Origin: JBJHDF01 sp050486405
Lineage (GTDB): Bacteria; Pseudomonadota; Gammaproteobacteria; Pseudomonadales; Cellvibrionaceae
Reading direction: 5' to 3'
Assembly: GCA_050486405.1 (NCBI GenBank)
Contig: JBJHDF010000011.1
Location: 66,772-130,771, forward strand
Length of the DNA stretch: 64,000 nt
This document shows, in pieces, positions 33,781-41,868 of the stretch. A program made the translations under genes and the position numbers. Position 1 is the first letter of the stretch, and every line of letters starts with the position of its first letter. Below the pieces are notes generated by a model. That model was not told the DNA's origin, made no database searches, and was given only the letters and a program-made list of their open reading frames with translations.

Positions 33781-35454
33781 TCAGGCTATGGACTGCATGG
33801 GGACAGAAGTAGCCGACTTCACCTGATTGCGCAGCAGCGTCAGGCTCTGCCTGAGATTAAGCGAATCGTTGGCGGCCTGCTGCGCCACATCAATGAGCGT
33901 ATCGTTGTCGCATTCCAGGCCATCGACTTCGGCCAATCTGCGCAGTGAGCGGGCAATGCCCACTTTCACCATCTCCATTTCTATATTGGCGATGCTATCG
34001 GGGCACAGGGTCTGGCCCATGGTGCGGGTATTGTGCATAAAGCGGTCATCGATCTCGATGTCGTAGAACTGGCCACGGTTGTTATCGTAGGCGCGGCCGC
34101 GCTCCCTGAGCATTTCCTCCAGTTCCTGCACGACGTGCTCCACCCGATGAATGCAGGAGTCAGCGAGCATCATGTCCGCCTTTTTCGCCATCATGTCGAA
34201 CTCTTCGTCGGACATGTTGGGATCGTAACCCCAGCTTTCAGTCATGGAGATCGGCAGTATGATGCCGAACCACTGCATCAGCAGCGTTTCGAAATTGGCC
34301 CGCTGCCGGTCGAAGCAGTCGTGATAGTGCCCCTTGATGTGCAGGAAAAAATTCTCCAGCCACACTTTGTTGAACACGTTGTAAGCTTTCACTTTGTTGC
34401 GAAATGCCCGCTGATCATCGGTCATGTCGGTGGCGATCAGGTCGCCGATCATGCGGTTGTTGTCGGACAGCAGGGCGGAACCGGGAGACAGCATGGGATC
34501 CAGCACGGCGGAGGCCATGCCGGTAAGAAACCAGCGATCCTGGGAAAAACTCTGTGTCGCCTGACGGGAAATTCCCCGCAGCCGGTGAAAGTCCACCAGC
34601 TCGGCCCTGTCGCCCAGCAACTGCCGCATGCAGCGATGGGTTTTCAGAAACCCGACGAACTGACCCTGATCATTGATTCGGGTATCGTCCATGTCAGTGC
34701 GGAAGGTAACGCCGATGCTGAACGTTTCCGGGTCCACGGGGATCAGCCAGATCCAGTAGCCGCCGTACATGAAGTGAGTGGTGGCCAGGGTGCGCGTGGT
34801 GTGGTTGACTCTGTCGCGCCACTCGCGGTCGCCCAGCAGGTCGAGGTTCTCGATGTGTTTGAAGCGCCCCCAGTAGCTGTCGATGGGGTGGTTGTCGTTG
34901 TTGGACCTGATCAGTTTCAGTTTCTTGCCGATGGGGCTGGCAAAACCGGCGGCGTCCACCAGCCAGCGGCAGCGGTAGGTGCCGTCACCGGCGACCACGC
35001 GATGACCCTTTTCGCCATCCAGCTCAATGTCCTTGACGCTCACGCCCAGGCGCACGTCCACCCCGGCATCGAGGTTCATGTGATAGAGGTCGGTGTCGAA
35101 ACGCTTGCGATCGATCTGATGCGCCGGTGTGGTGTGAAACCAGGAGCGGCCCACTTCGCTCATCTGGTCGATGGGCAGGTCTTTTTCGGGGGAGTCGTAG
35201 AAAAATCTCAGGCCGTGTTTGTAGATGTGGCGCGTGTCAAGGTAGTATCCAAGGTCGAGATCCTTGACCGCATAATCCCAGAAAGACTCGAGTGTTGACT
35301 CTCCTACCCAGTAATCAAATTCCTTTTTCTTATCCAGCACCACGATATCCATATCGGGGTGTTTGATTTTCATCTGCCTTGCCAGGCAGGCTCCGGCCAT
35401 GGAGGATCCAATGATTAACAGATCGCAGTGCCGTTCCGAATGCTGGTCGATCAT
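33781..35454 (-). CDS. FAD-dependent halogenase-like oxidoreductase
   Basis: A 557-residue flavoprotein and first gene of the isonitrile-type operon. It has the FAD-binding IIGSSMAGACLARQM near residue 15, the VGESTLESFWDYA motif, a lysine in YKHGLRFFY near residue 82, the halogenase-signature WIWLIP near 247, and DPMLSPGSALLSDNN near 330. The WxWxIP motif and the DP-x-x-S-x-G motif are shared with flavin-dependent halogenases of the tryptophan and phenol types. The lysine is a candidate catalytic residue but was not confirmed by alignment. It may alternatively be a monooxygenase. If active, it would halogenate or hydroxylate the aromatic precursor. 62 bases separate it from the pvcA-like gene. 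Confidence 0.72.
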   Translation of the reverse strand: MIDQHSERHCDLLIIGSSMAGACLARQMKIKHPDMDIVVLDKKKEFDYWVGESTLESFWDYAVKDLDLGYYLDTRHIYKHGLRFFYDSPEKDLPIDQMSEVGRSWFHTTPAHQIDRKRFDTDLYHMNLDAGVDVRLGVSVKDIELDGEKGHRVVAGDGTYRCRWLVDAAGFASPIGKKLKLIRSNNDNHPIDSYWGRFKHIENLDLLGDREWRDRVNHTTRTLATTHFMYGGYWIWLIPVDPETFSIGVTFRTDMDDTRINDQGQFVGFLKTHRCMRQLLGDRAELVDFHRLRGISRQATQSFSQDRWFLTGMASAVLDPMLSPGSALLSDNNRMIGDLIATDMTDDQRAFRNKVKAYNVFNKVWLENFFLHIKGHYHDCFDRQRANFETLLMQWFGIILPISMTESWGYDPNMSDEEFDMMAKKADMMLADSCIHRVEHVVQELEEMLRERGRAYDNNRGQFYDIEIDDRFMHNTRTMGQTLCPDSIANIEMEMVKVGIARSLRRLAEVDGLECDNDTLIDVAQQAANDSLNLRQSLTLLRNQVKSATSVPMQSIA

Positions 35455-35859
35455 GACGTTCTCCTTGAGTAACCGTTCTTGGTCGTTCGCAAAAATTAAA
35501 CCGCGAAAATTCTCAGTGGAACAACCGCATTTCAGGACGATATAAGGTGGCTTTCAGGTCAAAACCGGTAGGTTTGGCGGATGAATTCGGATTTGCGGAC
35601 AAGGCTCTTGCGGCAAGGAAGTCTGGGGTCGGATGAATGTCGCATTAATCCCAAAAACGATTTGCGCGCCCAGGCGTCGCCCAGGTGAATTTTATACAGC
35701 GGGAATTTGACGCCAATCGATCATTTGAAGTGAATCAGGCGCCATAAAGTGGCGCACTATTGCACTTTCTGCAAGACTTACCGGAATCTTTAGCTGATAA
35801 AAACCGTTGCAGAATTTCACATAACAGCGCGATCGGGAAGTCGGGCCACGAGGGTACCA
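35455..35859. promoter_or_regulatory. Divergent intergenic region between the isonitrile operon and an unknown gene
   Basis: 405 bases without a credible gene separate the halogenase-like gene from the divergent gene at 35860. It must hold promoters for both sides. One short perfect inverted repeat (GCGCCA, 5-base loop, TGGCGC) lies at 35739-35755. No sigma-70 elements or regulator site were assigned with confidence. Confidence 0.5.
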
Positions 35860-36459
35860 ATGGCATCAGACAGAACAGTCGAAGATTCCAGTAGCACGAA
35901 AGAAAGTCTGCTGAACTATTTCATCGACCACAACCTGTCCATTGCCAGCCAGTGCGTTCGCGCCATTCTCGCATTGTTCGAACATGCGGAAGCCCGCGCT
36001 ACGGACACGGCGGGCGATCCGGTAGTGATTATTCACGAAATACTCTCTCTGCTCGCGGACCTGAATCACTCAATAGACCGGCAGCATGTCGATACGATTC
36101 AGTGCGTCACGGACGAAGCTGATAGGCGCGGCGTCGATACGGAATTTCGTCGCGCCCTCGTGGATCTGATGGTATTGACCGTACAATGCTGGGAGCAGAC
36201 CAGCGGCAAGGACAAAATCGATCTGGCGGAGAAAAGCCGATTATGGAAGGTCAGCAACGACAACAGCCAATTGCGTGTACGAACCATGGAGCGCTACCTG
36301 TCCGTAAAAAAGCTGCCAAAGGCGCCCCGCTGGCAAACTGTGCTGGATACCGCCTATTTCGTACTGAACCACAGCGATCGGAATCTGCCCCTGACGGAGC
36401 AACTGGCGAAGGCGGTCGACAACACCGTGGCGATACTGCGCAGCAGGGCAAGGCTTTGA
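35860..36459 (+). CDS. Unrecognised 199-residue protein divergent from the isonitrile operon
   Basis: No family was recognised. The ATG at 35860 is preceded by GAGGG at usable spacing. The product is mostly helical by composition, has no signal peptide or membrane segment, and contains a positively charged segment (SKDKIDLAEKSRLW region, then RTMERYLSVKKLPKAPRW) that could bind nucleic acid. Divergent placement upstream of a biosynthetic operon suggests a transcriptional regulator, but no helix-turn-helix was identified. Treat as a hypothetical protein. Confidence 0.55.
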   Translation: MASDRTVEDSSSTKESLLNYFIDHNLSIASQCVRAILALFEHAEARATDTAGDPVVIIHEILSLLADLNHSIDRQHVDTIQCVTDEADRRGVDTEFRRALVDLMVLTVQCWEQTSGKDKIDLAEKSRLWKVSNDNSQLRVRTMERYLSVKKLPKAPRWQTVLDTAYFVLNHSDRNLPLTEQLAKAVDNTVAILRSRARL

Positions 36460-36477
36460 CCCCGCTGCGGCGTTCGC

Positions 36478-36500
36478 ATGCTGACTCGGCTGATCAGCAT
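36478..36500. terminator. Inverted repeat between convergent genes
   Basis: A 7-base perfect inverted repeat (ATGCTGA, 9-base loop, TCAGCAT) sits between the stop codons of two convergent genes. There is no T run, so it is only a weak candidate for a bidirectional terminator. Confidence 0.35.
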
Positions 36501-37429
36501 TATTGCCCGGCGACCAGAAACCCGTTCACGTCCAGCCAGTGCATAAAGGCTTCAAACCAGCGATTGCTGGTGCGATCCGGATTGCCCAGGCCGAAACCGT
36601 GGCCGCCGTTCTGGTAAAGATGAAACTCGACGGGAATACCCGCCTTGTACCAGGACTCGATCACGCCGAACTGGCCGTTGAAGAGAAAGTCATCGGTGGC
36701 AATCACGTTGAACATGGGCGGTGCGCCTTCCGGCACCTCCACCGGACCCATGCCGCCGTAGATCATGCCAATGAAAGCCAGATTCATGGACTCGGAATTG
36801 AGCGTACTGTGCATCGTCAGGCCGGAGCCGGCGGAAAAACCGATCATGCCCAGCCGCGTGGTATCCACACCCCATTCCTCGGCCCGCTTTACGATCATGG
36901 CGTAGGCCGCTTCGGCATCCTCAAGCTGGTTGGACAGGTCCCAGCGCGGGGGCCGGGGTGGCGTCTCGCTCTGTGATGAGTCCGCAGAACTGGCGGCGGC
37001 GGAAAAGGTTCTCTCCATTGATTCCCGAAAGCCGTCCAGCGACTCAGGGGTCGGGAACAGGCGGTACTTGAGCACAAAAGCGGCGATGCCCTGCTCGGCG
37101 AGCGCCTCGGCCACCTGCCAGCCCTCGTTGCTCATGGACAGCCAGCGGAAGCCGCCGCCGGGGGCCACGATAACGGCAGCGCCATTGGCCTTGCCCGGCT
37201 CCGGCAGGAAGGGGGTCAGGGTGGCCTTGGAAATGTTCCGCGCCATGGGATCGCCCCACTGGCGAAACCAGGTCTCGGGTGCGGGTTGCCCCTCCACACC
37301 GCCGGTGCCCAGCGGAATGGCGTTGGGCTCGGCGGGGTTGTCGAGCGGGTAGATGGTGCCGTCCTGCCCCATAACGGTGGCGGCGAAGGCGAGCAGGAAG
37401 GTCATGGTGCCAACTTTGATTATTTTCAT
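36500..37429 (-). CDS. Exported alpha/beta-hydrolase (acetyl-xylan-esterase / BD-FAE-like)
   Basis: The start at 37429 opens a signal peptide (KIIKVGTMTFLLAFAATVMGQ). The 309-residue mature-type protein has the oxyanion loop APGGGFRWLSMS near residue 95, the nucleophile elbow GFSAGSG near 205 and a catalytic-histidine candidate in GGHGFGLG near 280, the layout of esterases that act on acetylated or acylated plant polysaccharides. The segment between residues 140 and 165 is Ser-rich. An upstream extension to 37516 lacks a convincing start. It is transcribed away from the ECF sigma gene. Confidence 0.8.
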   Translation of the reverse strand: MKIIKVGTMTFLLAFAATVMGQDGTIYPLDNPAEPNAIPLGTGGVEGQPAPETWFRQWGDPMARNISKATLTPFLPEPGKANGAAVIVAPGGGFRWLSMSNEGWQVAEALAEQGIAAFVLKYRLFPTPESLDGFRESMERTFSAAASSADSSQSETPPRPPRWDLSNQLEDAEAAYAMIVKRAEEWGVDTTRLGMIGFSAGSGLTMHSTLNSESMNLAFIGMIYGGMGPVEVPEGAPPMFNVIATDDFLFNGQFGVIESWYKAGIPVEFHLYQNGGHGFGLGNPDRTSNRWFEAFMHWLDVNGFLVAGQ

Positions 37430-37610
37430 GGTACATCCCGGGTTTGTTTCAGTTATATTCCGGTGATGATAGTACCCGAAGCAAAGCCCCTTTGTCACAA
37501 AATGACTATAAGCCATCTCATAAACTACTGCGCGTGCGTCTGGCGGCTTCTACCAAGGATTTTCCCGGTTGCGCCGTCCTACCTTCCAAAGCCACACCAC
37601 CAGCGCTGCG

Positions 37611-38156
37611 ATGAACGAATCCGACCTGATTCGTAGAGCCCAGCAGGGAGACGCCCAGGCGTTTGCAGCCCTGCTGGAGCGACACTACGACACGCTCTAC
37701 CGCTTTGCCTACAAGTGGTGCGGCAACCGTGCGGACGCGGAAGACATCACGCAGCAATCCTGTATCAAGCTGGCGCGCAGCCTGGGCCAGTTCCGCTTCG
37801 AGGCTGCCTTCAGCAGTTGGCTGTACCGGCTGGTGATCAACTGCGCCAAGGACTGGCACAAAAGCCAGCAGCGTCACCAGGGCGGGGCCGAGGCCCCCGG
37901 GGACGAACCCGTGGCCCCGTCGGGCGCCGCCGAAGCCGGCGTCTACCTCAATCAGGTGCTGGCGCTGCTGGATCGCATGGCGGAAGGCTTCAAGGAAACG
38001 GCGCTGCTGGTCTATGCCGAAGGGCTGACCCACGCCGAGGCCGCCCGGGTGCTGTCGCTCAAGGAGAGCACCGTCTCCTGGCGGCTGCACGAAATTCGCA
38101 AGCAACTCAACACAGCCCAAACCGCCGCAGTGAGTGTGCGGGAGGCGGGATCATGA
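37611..38156 (+). CDS. ECF-type RNA polymerase sigma factor
   Basis: A 181-residue sigma-70-like regulator. Region 2 is visible from residue 5 (LIRRAQQGDAQAFAALLERHYDTLYRFAY and GNRADAEDITQQSCIKLARSL, read as separate motifs) and region 4 toward the end (GLTHAEAARVLSLKESTVSWRLHEIRKQL, likewise). The ATG at 37611 gives the family's usual length; a start at 37569 is possible but less conserved. Its stop overlaps the next gene (ATGA). The partner gene has a short cytoplasmic N terminus and one membrane helix, so it could act as the anti-sigma factor or be under the sigma's control. Confidence 0.9.
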   Translation: MNESDLIRRAQQGDAQAFAALLERHYDTLYRFAYKWCGNRADAEDITQQSCIKLARSLGQFRFEAAFSSWLYRLVINCAKDWHKSQQRHQGGAEAPGDEPVAPSGAAEAGVYLNQVLALLDRMAEGFKETALLVYAEGLTHAEAARVLSLKESTVSWRLHEIRKQLNTAQTAAVSVREAGS

Positions 38157-40144
38157 ATGACGACGAACTGAATCAGGCGTTTGACAACACCCCCGCACCG
38201 GACCCGGAAGCCCGGCGCCGGGCCATGGAACGGGCCATGGCCGAGTTCCGGGCGGTACACAAGCCTACATTTTTCCAAGGATTGCGGCGGCGGCTTCGTC
38301 CTACGGGTGACAACAACCCGATAAGGACAATTCTTATGGCTATTTCCCGACAAAGACTCGCCATCAGCGGCCTCGCCAGCGTTTGTGTCGTCGCCCTGGG
38401 CATACTGCTGCTCAACCATACCCTGCAACCGGATCCCGCTCTTATGGACGCCGTGCCGGCGAGAGACCAGCACCCGGCGTTTGTGGAGCGGCAGAGAACG
38501 GAGGATCTGTACGACTATGCGATTGAAACGCGAATGGAACCCGCCACACAGCTCGAGCGGCCACCTGCCGCTAGCCCTGCTCCGCACATGGAAGAGATTC
38601 TCGTGACGAGAACGCGCGCCGACCGCAGTGCGGAGCCCGTCATGTCGTTACAGATGTCGGGCTACTCAGCCCGTGAAATCGCCCACCTTCCGGCCCACCA
38701 GGAACACCGCGACCGTTTCAACCAGTTCGAGGACAACACCGTTCATATGGTCGCGGAAAACCCCGTCTCCACCTTCTCGGTAGACGTGGACACCGCCTCC
38801 TACAGTTTCGTGCGGCGTGTGCTGAACGGTGGCCATCTGCCCACCCGCGATGCGGTGCGGGTAGAGGAAATGATCAACTACTTTGATTACGACTACCCGG
38901 CACCGGCCGATCGCAGCGTGCCATTCACGCCCAGTGTGGTGGTGGTGGACTCGCCCTGGAAAGCGGGCAACAAGCTGGTGCACATCAATATCAAGGGCTA
39001 TGAAGTTCCCGCCAGCGAGCGGCCCCGCAGCAACCTGGTATTCCTGATCGACGCCTCCGGCTCCATGAACCGTCCGGACCGCATGCCCCTGGTCAAGCAA
39101 TCCCTGGGCTACCTGCTGGACAGCCTGCGCCCGGACGACACCGTGGGCATAGTCACCTACGCCGCCGCTGCCGACCATGCGCTGCCGCCCACGCCCGTGG
39201 CGGAAAAGCAAAAAATTCTGGAAGCGATCAATCGCCTGCAGGCGCAGGGCTCCACCGCCGGCGCCCAGGGCATTCAGCTGGCCTATCAAATGGCCGAAAC
39301 CCACTTCGATGCCAACGCCATCAACCGCATAGTGCTGGCCACCGACGGCGATTTCAACGTGGGCCACACCGGCGACAGCGACCTGCGCACCCTGGTCGAG
39401 CGCAAGCGCGACACCGGCATCTATCTGTCGGTGCTGGGTTTCGGCATGGGCAACTATCAGGACGCCATGATGCAAACCCTGTCCCGCGCCGGCAACGGCA
39501 GCGCCGCCTATATCGACACCCTGGCCGAAGCGCAAAAAGTGATGGTGCACGAAGCGTCGTCCATGCTGTTTCCCATCGCCTCCGATGTGAAAATCCAGGT
39601 GGAATTCAACCCGGCCACCGTGGCGGAATACCGGCTGATCGGCTACGAAACCCGCCTGCTCAACCGCGAGGATTTCAACAACGACAAGGTGGACGCCGGC
39701 GACATCGGCTCCGGGCACACGGTGACCGCCATCTACGAAATCACCCCCGTGGGGGAAGGCAGGCCGCTGGTCGAACCCAGTCGCTACCGGCCGGCCCCCG
39801 CACCGCAGACAGCGGATGGTCTGGACAACGAATACGCCTTCCTGCGCATCCGCTACAAACTGCCGGGAGAAGACGAATCGCAACTGATCGAGCAAGCCAT
39901 CGGCACAGCACCGGCGCTGTCCCTGGCCGGGGAAATTCCGCCGAACTCCCAGTTGCAGGAAGCCGGCTTCGCCACCGCCGTCGCCGCCTTCGGCCAGCGC
40001 CTGCGCAACAGCCCGCACCTGGGCCGGTTCGATTACGACCAGATCATCGAGCTCGCCCAGAAAACCCGCGGCAGCGACGACTACGGCTACCGCACCGAGT
40101 TCGTGCAACTGGTGCGCAAGGCCAAGATCGCCGAGGATTTATAA
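38153..40144 (+). CDS. Membrane-anchored VWA-domain protein coupled to an ECF sigma gene
   Basis: A 663-residue protein. About 65 cytoplasmic residues (NQAFDNTPAPDPEARRRAME) precede one membrane helix (about residues 69-88). After a linker comes a TonB-box-like EEILVTRTRAD near 145. A von Willebrand factor type A domain then occupies about residues 270-470, with the metal-ion site DASGSMN near 301 and later ATDGDFN. A conserved C-terminal domain of the YfbK/DUF3520 type follows. Its start overlaps the sigma factor stop. The N-terminal cytoplasmic tail could bind the sigma factor, but no zinc-binding anti-sigma motif is seen. Related genes are often found beside ECF sigmas. Confidence 0.8.
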   Translation: MNDDELNQAFDNTPAPDPEARRRAMERAMAEFRAVHKPTFFQGLRRRLRPTGDNNPIRTILMAISRQRLAISGLASVCVVALGILLLNHTLQPDPALMDAVPARDQHPAFVERQRTEDLYDYAIETRMEPATQLERPPAASPAPHMEEILVTRTRADRSAEPVMSLQMSGYSAREIAHLPAHQEHRDRFNQFEDNTVHMVAENPVSTFSVDVDTASYSFVRRVLNGGHLPTRDAVRVEEMINYFDYDYPAPADRSVPFTPSVVVVDSPWKAGNKLVHINIKGYEVPASERPRSNLVFLIDASGSMNRPDRMPLVKQSLGYLLDSLRPDDTVGIVTYAAAADHALPPTPVAEKQKILEAINRLQAQGSTAGAQGIQLAYQMAETHFDANAINRIVLATDGDFNVGHTGDSDLRTLVERKRDTGIYLSVLGFGMGNYQDAMMQTLSRAGNGSAAYIDTLAEAQKVMVHEASSMLFPIASDVKIQVEFNPATVAEYRLIGYETRLLNREDFNNDKVDAGDIGSGHTVTAIYEITPVGEGRPLVEPSRYRPAPAPQTADGLDNEYAFLRIRYKLPGEDESQLIEQAIGTAPALSLAGEIPPNSQLQEAGFATAVAAFGQRLRNSPHLGRFDYDQIIELAQKTRGSDDYGYRTEFVQLVRKAKIAEDL

Positions 40145-40179
40145 GAAACAGTGAGCGCAGGGACGCGCCTGAAATGGGA

Positions 40180-40578
40180 TCAGGACAGCAGCCGGGTAGA
40201 CTCCCCCAGCTTTGACAGAAGATCGACCGCCTTTCTGTCAAAGGAGACAAAGGTTTCACCCCCCAACCAGGCACCTTCATAAGCCAGAACGCCGTCCGCA
40301 AAGTCACCGCCAGCCTTCAGCAACCCGAGACCCGCTTCAACGGCGGGGCGGTTCATAACCACATTCTCCACATTGATCAGCACCCGTATCGCTGTGGTAA
40401 TGGCTTCGTTGTCAAAGTGGTAAACCCGGCGAAGTACCCACACGAACTCACACAGGCACGGCAGGGGCACCGCGATCAACGCAGCCTTTTTAAGGATTCT
40501 GTCGGCGGCGCGTGCCTGCTTGGGATCGTCTCGCACCACAGCCCGGACAAGGACATTGGTGTCGGCGGTAATCTTCAT
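40180..40578 (-). CDS. vapC: PIN-domain toxin VapC
   Basis: RNase toxin of a type II pair. The 132-residue product starts MKITADTNVLVRAVV with the first acidic residue of the PIN active site. It has the conserved glutamate in CLCEFVWVLRRVY near residue 44, and later acids in DFADGVLAYEG near 92 and the FVSFDRKAVDL motif near 112. Length and layout match VapC. Its start overlaps the antitoxin stop by 4 bases. Confidence 0.9.
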   Translation of the reverse strand: MKITADTNVLVRAVVRDDPKQARAADRILKKAALIAVPLPCLCEFVWVLRRVYHFDNEAITTAIRVLINVENVVMNRPAVEAGLGLLKAGGDFADGVLAYEGAWLGGETFVSFDRKAVDLLSKLGESTRLLS

Positions 40579-40826
40579 TCATCACCGGCCCAGCCAGAGG
40601 CGGCGGCCTGGTTCATTTCCTCGATTGTGGCCAGCTTTCCGGTCTTGCCTTCCAGCAACCCGAGAAAACCATTGATGGTGCCGGTGGGGCGCGCAGCCCG
40701 CACCCGAAGCTCCCCACCAGGCAACTTTTCAAACTCGAGCCGTTCCCCCGGCTTGATACCCAGGTGTTGCAGCAAGTCCCGTTTAAACGTGACCTGGCCT
40801 TTCACTGTAACCGCGAGCGACGTCAT
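40575..40826 (-). CDS. vapB: AbrB/MazE-like antitoxin VapB
   Basis: DNA-binding antitoxin of the VapBC pair. The ATG at 40826 has a GGAGG box at 5-base spacing, so it is preferred over the start 12 bases upstream. The 83-residue product begins SLAVTVKGQVTFKRDLLQHL, the swapped-hairpin AbrB fold, and ends in an acidic tail (SGWAGDE) that would bind the toxin. Confidence 0.87.
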   Translation of the reverse strand: MTSLAVTVKGQVTFKRDLLQHLGIKPGERLEFEKLPGGELRVRAARPTGTINGFLGLLEGKTGKLATIEEMNQAAASGWAGDE

Positions 40827-40866
40827 ACCTGCCTCCAATACACAGATTTCTGCCCTATTGGCAAAT

Positions 40867-40888
40867 GGTAATGTATATTTACATTACC
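40867..40888. promoter_or_regulatory. Palindromic operator of the VapBC pair
   Basis: A perfect 22-base interrupted palindrome, GGTAATGTA-TATT-TACATTACC, lies about 40 bases upstream of the antitoxin start. Such sites are bound by VapB-type antitoxin dimers for autoregulation. The site also overlaps a stretch of AT-rich sequence that could hold the -10 element. Confidence 0.8.
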
Positions 40889-40917
40889 TGCAACCAGGCT
40901 TTGGTGTCCGGCATCAT

Positions 40918-41457
40918 TCACAATGCGCGCACTGTATAGGCAATATAATCAGTCACCCCGGGATCGTGACCCAGTTGGGACAGCAGCGTTGTTATCTGAC
41001 CCCGGTGATGGGTTTGATGGTTGAACATATGCGCGACAGCCATCCAGGCGACATGCTCACGCACTTGGCCACCCGAATTGCCATAGCGCATGGTCTGCCC
41101 GAGCAACTCATCCGTCAGTTCCTCTGCCCATTCGGTAATAACCTGATCGGTAGCCTGCCGTTCACGAAACAGATCACTGAAACTGCCACACACTTCCTGC
41201 CGTAGCGACGTAAACTCGTGAACCAGCTCCGCATCGTGCAGCGCTGACACTTCCGGAAATGCCCTGGCAAACCGGCCAAGCCAGATTCGATCAGCCAGCA
41301 GAATGTGGTTCAGGGTATTGTGGATTGAACCAAAAAAAGCGTCCATATCCCGCTTGCGCTCCTCATCGCTGAGCCCCGACAGCAGATTGAACAACGACAA
41401 ATTGAATTCGCGGTTGTATTTGGCAAACCCGCGAACCTGATCCTGATGTGCTCCCAT
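40918..41457 (-). CDS. DinB-family protein
   Basis: The 179-residue product is a four-helix-bundle DinB-like protein. The metal-binding histidine pattern is visible: HNTLNHILLADRIW near residue 47, and HMFNHQTHHRGQITTLL near 139. Members include damage-inducible proteins and thiol transferases; the cellular role of this one is not predictable. Start ATG at 41457 is followed by the family's usual YNREFNLSLFNLL. Confidence 0.85.
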   Translation of the reverse strand: MGAHQDQVRGFAKYNREFNLSLFNLLSGLSDEERKRDMDAFFGSIHNTLNHILLADRIWLGRFARAFPEVSALHDAELVHEFTSLRQEVCGSFSDLFRERQATDQVITEWAEELTDELLGQTMRYGNSGGQVREHVAWMAVAHMFNHQTHHRGQITTLLSQLGHDPGVTDYIAYTVRAL

Positions 41458-41868
41458 GGAGTCTCCTAAATATCGATTTGCCCGGTACCCACACTACTTT
41501 AAACGTGAGACCGCTATCAACACCTCTACCGTGTCCTATTCTACGATGCGCCACCAGTGGGCATTAAAGCGCATTTCCCTCTCGTGGAAGAAAGTCAGGC
41601 CAACCCGAGGTCGGTAGACTTCTCCAAAGAGCAACAAATATTCACAGGCGACATAGGAGACCGTCAATATTCCATGTTTTTAGATATGGTCATTCTGACA
41701 GTCTTGTAAGCCGAAAAAATACTATGGATCCTCAGCGTAGAGCGTTTATACTTCGATCCCCTTTTATTCATATAGGGAATGATGCGCGCTAGGCGGACTA
41801 CTGCAAAACGATCTGCATTCGACGTTCCATTATGTTGTGGTGGCTATAACATTCAATGAGCTAATAAT
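41458..41868. other. Gene-free 411-base stretch
   Basis: No credible gene. The sequence is more AT-rich than the surrounding chromosome, particularly from 41640 onward, and presumably contains the promoter for the lipoprotein gene at 41869. No repeats, transposon ends or RNA genes were recognised. Confidence 0.5.

Noticed and set aside
34033..35298. A 421-residue plus-strand frame opposite the halogenase-like gene
   Set aside because: Antisense shadow; the halogenase motifs are on the minus strand.
38666..40108. A 480-residue open frame opposite the VWA gene
   Set aside because: Antisense shadow; the VWA domain on the plus strand is well supported.
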